From Aegicerativicinus sediminis (GTDB taxonomy: Bacteria > Bacteroidota > Bacteroidia > Flavobacteriales > Flavobacteriaceae): a stretch of DNA of 64,000 nt. The notes below the pieces were generated by a model. It was not told the origin of the DNA. It did not search any database and saw only the letters and a list, made by a program, of their open reading frames with translations. Shown here one piece after another: positions 27,715 through 33,918 of this stretch (the first letter of the stretch is position 1; each line of letters starts with the position of its first letter). Location of the stretch: NCBI RefSeq assembly GCF_015476115.1, contig NZ_CP064295.1, forward strand, positions 2,536,001 to 2,600,000, given 5' to 3'. Made by a program: the position numbers and the translations under genes.

Positions 27715-27728
27715 GTAACTTATGTTAC
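27715..27728. promoter_or_regulatory. Crp/Fnr-type dyad GTAACTTATGTTAC at the persulfide dioxygenase promoter
   Basis: A perfect 5-4-5 inverted repeat, GTAAC-TTAT-GTTAC, located between the crp stop codon (27736) and the persulfide dioxygenase start. Its centre (27721.5) is 36.5 bp from the near edge of the -7 box, exactly as at the sqr promoter. Half-sites are identical to those at sqr. Confidence 0.75.
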
Positions 27729-27735
27729 AAAAAAT

Positions 27736-28368
27736 TTAGAAATCCAATAATTCTATATGGTTTCGGTTCAATTGGATCTTCTTTTGATTCTCGAGCTTCT
27801 TGAGCAATCGACTAATTACAACTCTTGATGTGTGTAGCTCAAAAGCAATTTCTTGGTGAGTATTTTTTATTGTGGTACTTCTATTAACTATAGCCTTGTC
27901 TTTTAAATATTTCAGCAGGCGTTCATCCATTTTAAGAAACGCAATATTGTCAATGGTTTCTAACATTTCCATCAACCTTGTATGGTAACTTTCAAATACA
28001 AACTGTCTCCATGATTTATATTTGGCAGTCCAAAGTTCCATTTTTTCTATTGGAATCATGATGAGCTCGGTATCTACCTCTGCAACAGCTTTAATTTCAC
28101 TTTTTTTATGCCCAAGGCAACAGGTCAACGTCATAGCGCAGGTATCTCCTCTTTCTAAAAAATACAGGAGCAATTCATCACCATCATTATCATTGCGCAT
28201 AATTTTTATTGCCCCATTTAGCAAGAGAGGCATCGATTTAACGTACTGTCCGATACTTATTAAAACTGTGCCCTCTGGCACGGACCTCAATGTTCCTACA
28301 CGTGCAATCTCTTCAATAAGTTCATTCTCAAAGAGATGTCCGTAATTAGTTTTTAGCATTTCAACCAT
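27736..28368 (-). CDS. Crp/Fnr family regulator with a three-cysteine cluster
   Basis: 210 residues: an N-terminal cyclic-nucleotide-binding-like beta roll (about 10-125), a dimer helix and a C-terminal winged helix (NTHQEIAFELHTSRVVISRLLKKLE, about 165-192). All three cysteines, C77, C83 and C84, fall in one segment, GDTCAMTLTCCLGHKKSE, where cAMP-binding members have their phosphate-binding cassette. This is unlike the N-terminal Fe-S cluster ligands of FNR. The gene lies directly upstream of the persulfide dioxygenase gene, and GTAAC-N4-GTTAC sites of Crp/Fnr geometry lie at that gene and at sqr. I infer an activator that senses sulfide or persulfide through cysteine chemistry. This is unproven. 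Confidence 0.9.
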   Translation of the reverse strand: MVEMLKTNYGHLFENELIEEIARVGTLRSVPEGTVLISIGQYVKSMPLLLNGAIKIMRNDNDGDELLLYFLERGDTCAMTLTCCLGHKKSEIKAVAEVDTELIMIPIEKMELWTAKYKSWRQFVFESYHTRLMEMLETIDNIAFLKMDERLLKYLKDKAIVNRSTTIKNTHQEIAFELHTSRVVISRLLKKLENQKKIQLNRNHIELLDF

Positions 28369-28496
28369 AGTGAATGTTTAAGGCGTAAATGTGTTTAAAA
28401 ATACTAAATTGTTAATTATATCTATTGCTAATTGTAATTCGTAATGTTATAGAAGTCGTAGATTTAATTTTCCATTACAATTTGCCAAAACTATTT

Positions 28497-29390
28497 ATGA
28501 AAGCCTCAAAGAAATTGAAATTGCGTTTAAAGGATTTTCCCGATTTATTAAAACAAACATATATTAATTGGAATAAGGATGGCCCATGGAGATTGAGTGC
28601 TGTGGTGGCTTATTATGCTGTTTTGTCCTTACCTGGATTGCTCATTATCCTCGTTAATTTGGTTGGAGGTTTTTGGGGGGAGGAAATTGTTCGGGGCCAG
28701 TTAACCAATGAAATTACCAGTATTTTAGGAGATGATACCGCACAACTTGTAGAAGGAATGGTGAGTGAGACCCTTGATTCTGAAAAAAATATTATTTCGA
28801 CCATCATTGGAATTTTTTCAATCATTTTTGGGGCAACAGGGGTGTTCTATCAATTGCAGATATCATTGAATAAAATTTGGAAGGTGGAAGTTGAGATGGA
28901 TAATTATTTTTGGTTAATTCTAAAAAAGCGGGCCAAGAGTTTGGTGTTCATTTTGGTAATCGGCTTTTTGCTGTTAATTAGTTTTGTTGTTACCGCGGCC
29001 TTATCGGTTTTAAGTGATTATTTAAATAGAATGTTGCCAGATATGGTAGTGTATTTGGCTAACGCATTAGATTTTTTAATCTCAATTACAGTAGTTTCAA
29101 CCTTGTTTGCCTTGATTTTTAAATATATGCCAGACATTCAAATAAGTTGGAGGACAGTTTGGATTGGGGCAATTTTAACCGCTTTGCTATTCGCCTTGGG
29201 TGAGCATTTATTGGGTATTTATTTCGGAAAGGCAAATCCGGGATCGACTTATGGGGCAGCGGGAAGTGTTGTTCTAATTTTATTATGGGTATCGTATTCT
29301 TGTTTAATTTTCTTTTTTGGGGCTGAATTTACTAGGGTTTATGCTTTGAAATATGGAATGATAGGTGAAGAAGAATTCAATGAGCATTAA
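28497..29390 (+). CDS. YihY/BrkB family inner membrane protein
   Basis: 297 residues from the ATG at 28497; an earlier TTG in frame at 28425 would add an unlikely leader. Six transmembrane helices are predicted, with the family signature WRLSAVVAYYAVLSLPGLLIIL near the start, and GAAGSVVLILLWVSYSCLIFFFGAEFTRVYA near the end. BrkB/YihY proteins are widespread, formerly misassigned as RNase BN, and their transport substrate is unsettled. It is divergent from crp; no co-regulation signal is visible. era follows 33 bp later on the same strand but has its own -7 box. Confidence 0.88.
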   Translation: MKASKKLKLRLKDFPDLLKQTYINWNKDGPWRLSAVVAYYAVLSLPGLLIILVNLVGGFWGEEIVRGQLTNEITSILGDDTAQLVEGMVSETLDSEKNIISTIIGIFSIIFGATGVFYQLQISLNKIWKVEVEMDNYFWLILKKRAKSLVFILVIGFLLLISFVVTAALSVLSDYLNRMLPDMVVYLANALDFLISITVVSTLFALIFKYMPDIQISWRTVWIGAILTALLFALGEHLLGIYFGKANPGSTYGAAGSVVLILLWVSYSCLIFFFGAEFTRVYALKYGMIGEEEFNEH

Positions 29391-29411
29391 TAGATAACCA
29401 AATTTTTAAGG

Positions 29412-29419
29412 TAGCTTTG
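29412..29419 (+). promoter_or_regulatory. -7 element TAGCTTTG just before era
   Basis: A TAnnTTTG match ending 4 bp before the era ATG. If used, the transcript would start at or next to the start codon, giving a leaderless or nearly leaderless mRNA. No clear -33 box. Confidence 0.45.
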
Positions 29420-29423
29420 GCAT

Positions 29424-30311
29424 ATGGGAGAACATAAAGCAGGTTTCGTTAATATTATTGGCAACCCAAATGTGGGCAAATCAACTCTTATGAATGCTTT
29501 GGTCGGGGAGCGCTTGTCCATAATTACTTCAAAAGCGCAAACTACTCGACATAGGATTTTGGGAATTGTCAATGGTGACGATTTTCAGATTATTTTTTCA
29601 GATACTCCTGGTATAATTAAACCCGCCTATCAGTTACAAGAATCCATGATGGACTTTGTAAAGTCTGCTATGGAAGATGCTGATGTGATACTTTATATGG
29701 TTGAGATAGGCGAGAAATCCTTGAAGGATGAAAGTATGTTCAAAAAAATTCAAAATGCCAATATCCCTGTTTTATTGGTTTTGAATAAAATTGATAAATC
29801 GGATCAAGAAACCTTGGAATCCCAAATAGACTATTGGCACGAACAGATACCTAGAGCGGAAATTATTCCGATTTCAGCTTTAGAGAAATTTAATGTTCAA
29901 AATCTATTCGAACGAATTCTGGAATTGCTTCCTACATCACCTCCTTTTTATCCAAAGGACCAACTTACAGATAAACCAGAGCGATTTTTTGTAAATGAAA
30001 CAATACGTGAGAAAATATTGCTCCATTACAAAAAGGAAATTCCATATTCTGTTGAGGTAATTACTGAAGAGTTTTTTGAGGAGGAATCTATCATTAGAAT
30101 TCGATCCATTATAATGGTAGAACGCGAAACCCAAAAGGGAATTATTATTGGCCATAAGGGTTCTGCCATTAAAAGGGTAGGCGTTGAGGCCCGAAAGGAT
30201 TTAGAAATTTTTTTCGGGAAACAAATACACCTAGAACTTGTGGTTAAAGTTAATAAGGATTGGCGAAGCGATTCCAAACAATTAAGGCGCTTCGGTTATA
30301 ATAATTCTTAA
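29424..30311 (+). CDS. era: GTPase Era
   Basis: 295 residues, normal length. An essential GTPase for 16S rRNA maturation and 30S assembly. The G domain motifs are G1 GNPNVGKST, G3 DTPG and G4 NKID; the C-terminal KH domain contains GHKGSAIKRVGVEARKDLE, which includes the GxxG loop. The start ATG at 29424 gives the expected N-terminus (HKAGFVNIIGNPNVGKS). Convergent with the SIMPL-domain gene, with an 87-bp gap that shows no strong terminator. Confidence 0.98.
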   Translation: MGEHKAGFVNIIGNPNVGKSTLMNALVGERLSIITSKAQTTRHRILGIVNGDDFQIIFSDTPGIIKPAYQLQESMMDFVKSAMEDADVILYMVEIGEKSLKDESMFKKIQNANIPVLLVLNKIDKSDQETLESQIDYWHEQIPRAEIIPISALEKFNVQNLFERILELLPTSPPFYPKDQLTDKPERFFVNETIREKILLHYKKEIPYSVEVITEEFFEEESIIRIRSIIMVERETQKGIIIGHKGSAIKRVGVEARKDLEIFFGKQIHLELVVKVNKDWRSDSKQLRRFGYNNS

Positions 30312-30398
30312 CATTCAATCCAATTCCCAATTGTATTGTTTTATTTAATTCTGAATCTACCTAGAAATCGGGTGTTAAAGATGATTTTTTTCCAATTT

Positions 30399-31130
30399 TT
30401 ATTTTATATCGTAGGTCAGTTTCATAGTTATAGATGCAGTCTTTTCTTTAGATGAGGTGTTATATGTGCCGCCCCAAGAATATTCCTCATTAGAGTTTTG
30501 ACCTGTAATTTGAAATACACCCATGTTTGCATTTAACAGGTCACCAAGTCTGCTGCCAGAATTTTCGGCGATCTTTTCGGCCCGAATTCGGGCATCCTCC
30601 GTAGCCTTTGATATCATTTCAATTTTTAAATCGGCTAGTTTTGTATAATAATATCTTGGAGGGCTTGAATATAATTGAACCCCTTGGTTCAAAAGTTCTG
30701 TTATTTCCCTAGAAACTGTTTCAACCTTTTCTACATCATTAGACTCAATCGTAATCGATTGGCTCAGGACATACCCAAGAAATTCTTCACCGATAAATCT
30801 TCCGTCCTCAGAATATTTAGATCGAGTATTTTTATTACTGTTAATGGCATTAAAAACTAATTCTTTATCGTTAATGCCTTTAGAATTTAAGTAGGCGGTT
30901 ATTATTTCTTTGTCTCTCTCTAAATCTGAATAGGCCTGTTGCAGGTCCACACTCTCCTTACTGAAAGACCCGTCCCAAACAATAAGATCTGAAGTAAAAT
31001 CGGCTTTGCCTAAACCGGTTACGGTAATAGTGCCATCTGCCTTGTTTCTGTTAATTATGGCATGCCCTAAAAGATAGGCAGCAATAATGATTGCAAAAGC
31101 AAAAATGATTGCAGTTAGTGCGCGTTTCAT
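30399..31130 (-). CDS. SIMPL (DUF541) domain membrane-anchored protein
   Basis: 243 residues with one N-terminal transmembrane helix (LTAIIFAFAIIIAAYLLGHAI) and a SIMPL/DUF541 domain filling the rest (GTITVTGLGKADF at its start, conserved SGSRLGDLL near the end). Family members are periplasmic and of poorly known function; oxidative-stress links have been reported for some. It lies 13 bp downstream of the small membrane-protein gene on the same strand, so the two probably form an operon. Confidence 0.88.
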   Translation of the reverse strand: MKRALTAIIFAFAIIIAAYLLGHAIINRNKADGTITVTGLGKADFTSDLIVWDGSFSKESVDLQQAYSDLERDKEIITAYLNSKGINDKELVFNAINSNKNTRSKYSEDGRFIGEEFLGYVLSQSITIESNDVEKVETVSREITELLNQGVQLYSSPPRYYYTKLADLKIEMISKATEDARIRAEKIAENSGSRLGDLLNANMGVFQITGQNSNEEYSWGGTYNTSSKEKTASITMKLTYDIK

Positions 31131-31143
31131 GGAATTGGGAAAA

Positions 31144-31668
31144 TTAATTTTGTTTAATGTTATAACGAATGTTGTGAGATTTTAATATGTTCTCGAGGAA
31201 GTTTATTAAGGCATGGGATTCCTTGCTGCTAGAGCGACGGCCAAACCTTCCGAGAAAATAAAGCCCAAACCATAAGAATACCATTAACAGCATAAAAAAA
31301 ATAGGAATAGCAATTGGCTCATGAGTACGGATATTAGAGTATAACCAAATTCCGAAGGTCATGAATAATATAGCAATAACGAAATGTAAAAACATGAAGA
31401 GCGTCCATAGCCCGGGGCTAGGACCCATAAGCGCATGGATTTGATGCGGTTGTTCATCTTGTGAGATTAATTCCAATTGAAGTTGGGGAGTAAACATTTC
31501 CCGTTTAACCCTAATGAATTTAATAAACACATGGTCATCCAATCGGGTAACTATAAGGTCCGATTGATTGGTTTTAGCTAGTTCAAAGGCATTAAGAATA
31601 GCTTTAGGTTCGGCATAAAGATCCATTACAAATCTTGGCCTTAGGGCAATTTCGTGGCTAATATCCAT
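31144..31668 (-). CDS. Uncharacterised two-helix membrane protein
   Basis: 174 residues. Residues 1-80 form a soluble alpha/beta segment (MDLYAEPKAILNAFELA, HVFIKFIRVKREMFTPQLQLEL). Two transmembrane helices follow (LWTLFMFLHFVIAILFMTFGIWL and IAIPIFFMLLMVFLWFGLYFL), then a basic cytoplasmic tail with GRRSSSKESHALINFLENIL. I do not recognise a family. It is probably co-transcribed with the SIMPL gene and divergent from der. Confidence 0.75.
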   Translation of the reverse strand: MDISHEIALRPRFVMDLYAEPKAILNAFELAKTNQSDLIVTRLDDHVFIKFIRVKREMFTPQLQLELISQDEQPHQIHALMGPSPGLWTLFMFLHFVIAILFMTFGIWLYSNIRTHEPIAIPIFFMLLMVFLWFGLYFLGRFGRRSSSKESHALINFLENILKSHNIRYNIKQN

Positions 31669-31719
31669 TCCCTTAAATTCTTAGGTGAAAATACAGTTTT
31701 TAGTTCGAATTCTTAGCAG

Positions 31720-31727
31720 TACCTTTG
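31720..31727 (+). promoter_or_regulatory. -7 element TACCTTTG of der
   Basis: A TAnnTTTG match 16 bp before the der ATG. The -33 region is only T-rich (TTTT). Confidence 0.45.
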
Positions 31728-31743
31728 TGGCAATTTTTTAACC

Positions 31744-33045
31744 ATGGGAATAGTTGCAATTGTTGGTCGACCTAATGTAGGTAAGTCCACTCTTTTTAAT
31801 CGCCTTATACAAAGACGTGAAGCAATCGTAGATGCAGTTAGTGGTGTTACTAGAGATCGCCATTATGGAAAAACGGATTGGAATGGTCGCGAGTTTACAC
31901 TAATCGATACTGGTGGATATGTTCGGGGAAGTGATGATGTTTTTGAGGAAGAAATAGATAAGCAAGTAGAATTAGCTATAGATGAGGCGGATGTAATCCT
32001 TTTTATGGTTGATGTAGAGTCGGGTATCACAGGTATGGATGAAGAAGTCGCAAATCTATTACGGAAAATAGAAAAGCCAGTATTTTTAGTTGTCAATAAG
32101 GTTGACAATAATAAGAGAGCTGAGGATGCGGTCGAATTTTATGGCTTGGGATTGGGTGAATATTTTACCATTGCCAGTACTAATGGTAGTGGAACCGGCG
32201 ATTTATTAGATGCTGTAGTTGAGGCCCTTCCAGATGGAGAAGAGCAGGAGGAGCGTGAATTGCCAAGATTTGCAGTAGTAGGCCGACCAAATGCTGGAAA
32301 ATCTTCCTTCATAAATGCATTATTAGGCGAGGATAGATACATAGTTACCGATATAGCCGGAACCACAAGAGATTCAATAGATACCACCTATAATCGCTTC
32401 GGTTTTGAATTTAATTTGGTTGATACCGCTGGTATTCGGAAAAAATCAAAGGTTAAGGAAGATCTCGAGTTTTATTCCGTTATGCGGAGCATAAGGGCTA
32501 TAGAACATTGTGATGTTTGCATACTTTTAGTTGATGCCACCAGAGGTTTTGACGGTCAGGTTCAGAATATTTTTTGGTTAGCACAGAGAAACCATAAAGG
32601 CATAGTTATTCTTGTTAATAAATGGGATTTGGTTGAAAAGGATAACCAATCGGTTAAGAATTTTGAAAAGGCCATAAAAAAGGAAATAGAACCTTTTACA
32701 GATGTACCTATTATATTTATTTCTGTTTTAAATAAGCAACGTATTTACAAAGCAATTGAAACAGCGGTCGAGGTTTATAAAAATAGAACCAAACGAATTA
32801 AAACTAGTAAGCTTAATGAAATTTTACTTCCTGTAATTCAAAATTACCCACCACCTGCATACAAGGGTAAATACGTTAAAATTAAGTATATAATGCAATT
32901 GCCAACATCTTATCCGCAATTTGCCTTCTTCTGTAATTTACCTCAATATGTTAAGGAACCGTATAAACGATATCTAGAAAATAAACTTCGGGAGGAATTC
33001 GATTTTACAGGAGTTCCTATTACCATTTACATGAGAAAAAAATAA
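31744..33045 (+). CDS. der: Ribosome-assembly GTPase Der (EngA)
   Basis: 433 residues with two tandem GTPase domains, the hallmark of Der, which acts in 50S ribosome assembly. The first P loop is GRPNVGKST and the second [13 protein letters not shown] and DTAG are the two G3 motifs, NKVD and NKWD the two G4 motifs. The C-terminal KH-like domain ends the protein ([16 protein letters not shown]). The start is fixed by the conserved [15 protein letters not shown]. Confidence 0.98.
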   Translation: MGIVAIVGRPNVGKSTLFNRLIQRREAIVDAVSGVTRDRHYGKTDWNGREFTLIDTGGYVRGSDDVFEEEIDKQVELAIDEADVILFMVDVESGITGMDEEVANLLRKIEKPVFLVVNKVDNNKRAEDAVEFYGLGLGEYFTIASTNGSGTGDLLDAVVEALPDGEEQEERELPRFAVVGRPNAGKSSFINALLGEDRYIVTDIAGTTRDSIDTTYNRFGFEFNLVDTAGIRKKSKVKEDLEFYSVMRSIRAIEHCDVCILLVDATRGFDGQVQNIFWLAQRNHKGIVILVNKWDLVEKDNQSVKNFEKAIKKEIEPFTDVPIIFISVLNKQRIYKAIETAVEVYKNRTKRIKTSKLNEILLPVIQNYPPPAYKGKYVKIKYIMQLPTSYPQFAFFCNLPQYVKEPYKRYLENKLREEFDFTGVPITIYMRKK

Positions 33046-33076
33046 TAACACCTAAATAACCAGTATTCAGTTATAT

Positions 33077-33134
33077 GTAAATTTTATTTTCCAAAAAGTA
33101 AAGTTTATTTTACATTATGGAAAATTTGTTTTAC
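33077..33134. promoter_or_regulatory. 58-bp imperfect dyad, likely operator for the XRE cassette
   Basis: Half-sites GTAAA at 33077 and 33098 and TTTAC at 33109 and 33130 are spaced 21 bp on each arm around the centre 33105.5. 21 of 29 base pairs match across the dyad, including an internal TTTTCC/GGAAAA pair. The far arm overlaps the TACATTTG -7 box (33132-33139) of the next gene, a layout expected for a repressor site. The XRE regulator 480 bp downstream is the obvious candidate. Confidence 0.55.
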
Positions 33135-33139
33135 ATTTG
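33132..33139 (+). promoter_or_regulatory. -7 element TACATTTG of the membrane protein/XRE operon
   Basis: A TAnnTTTG match 19 bp before the ATG at 33159, overlapped by the outer half-site of the 58-bp dyad. Confidence 0.5.
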
Positions 33140-33158
33140 AAATCTAAATTTATATTGT

Positions 33159-33629
33159 ATGGTCACAAAATATTTTTTAGCCCCAAAGTGGAAGATACTG
33201 GGATGGATCATGTTTCTCGCGGGTTTTTTAACTGGATTATTTTTTATGATTTCAGATTATTCCATGGATTTCAAAGAATTTAAATTCTTTGCCATCGTAG
33301 GTTCAGACGATATGTTTTCTAAAAGAGAATTTTTCAAGTGGGTAGAAAATGACCCTATAGATGAGATTCTATGTCTTTTGGTAATTATTGGGGGATTGAT
33401 AATTGCTTTCAGTAGACAAAAGGTTGAGGATGAATTTATAAACAAACTCCGAATGGATTCCTTATTATGGGCAATTCTTATCAATTACGCTATCCTTATC
33501 TTGGCAATTATTTTTGTGTTTGATATGGCCTTTTTTGATGTTCTTATATTCAATATGTTTACTACAATTGTCTTTTATATTTTACGATTTCATTTCTTAT
33601 ATAGAAAATATCTCACCAATGAAGAATAA
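33159..33629 (+). CDS. Small four-helix membrane protein paired with an XRE regulator
   Basis: 156 residues with four hydrophobic helices (ILGWIMFLAGFLTGLFFMI, EILCLLVIIGGLIIAF, LLWAILINYAILILAIIFVF and VLIFNMFTTIVFYILRF). I do not recognise a named family; the arrangement resembles the many small membrane proteins encoded immediately before a short XRE-family repressor. Its stop codon overlaps the XRE start by 11 bp, so the two are translationally coupled. A role as membrane partner or sensor is inferred from the pairing only. Confidence 0.75.
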   Translation: MVTKYFLAPKWKILGWIMFLAGFLTGLFFMISDYSMDFKEFKFFAIVGSDDMFSKREFFKWVENDPIDEILCLLVIIGGLIIAFSRQKVEDEFINKLRMDSLLWAILINYAILILAIIFVFDMAFFDVLIFNMFTTIVFYILRFHFLYRKYLTNEE

Positions 33630-33819
33630 TCTAAAGGTCCAACGAGCCAAATTTAACTTAACGCAGGCAGAACTGGCAGACAGGGTGGGTGTGAGTCGAC
33701 AATCTATTAATGCAATTGAGAAAGGAAAATATATTCCATCTACTGTTTTGGCCTTGAAATTTGCACAGGTTTTTAATACGGAAGTGGAATCTATTTTTCA
33801 ATTGGAAAAGTTAGATTAA
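33619..33819 (+). CDS. Small XRE-family transcriptional regulator
   Basis: 66 residues consisting of one helix-turn-helix: KVQRAKFNLTQAELADRVGV then SRQSINAIEKGKYIPSTVLA, the YozG/short-Cro type. The ATG at 33619 is chosen because the domain starts right there; the longer open frame lies inside the membrane-protein gene in another phase. Probably represses its own operon through the dyad upstream of the membrane-protein gene. Confidence 0.9.
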   Translation: MKNNLKVQRAKFNLTQAELADRVGVSRQSINAIEKGKYIPSTVLALKFAQVFNTEVESIFQLEKLD

Positions 33820-33918
33820 TCTGATTTTCAATTGTTTTAAGATAATTTTAGATGTTTTAGAAATTCAAGGTTTTATATTCGTTTAAAGCTATTCATCAAT
33901 CATCTAACTTCAGCCCCA

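Noticed and set aside
28369-28424. An autoregulatory GTAAC-N4-GTTAC site in front of the crp gene
   Set aside because: The segment contains GTAAATGTGTTTAA-like sequence, but the half-sites do not match and no TAnnTTTG box follows.
33514-33618. Extended N-terminus for the XRE regulator
   Set aside because: It lies inside the membrane-protein gene in another phase; the helix-turn-helix starts directly at the Met at 33619.
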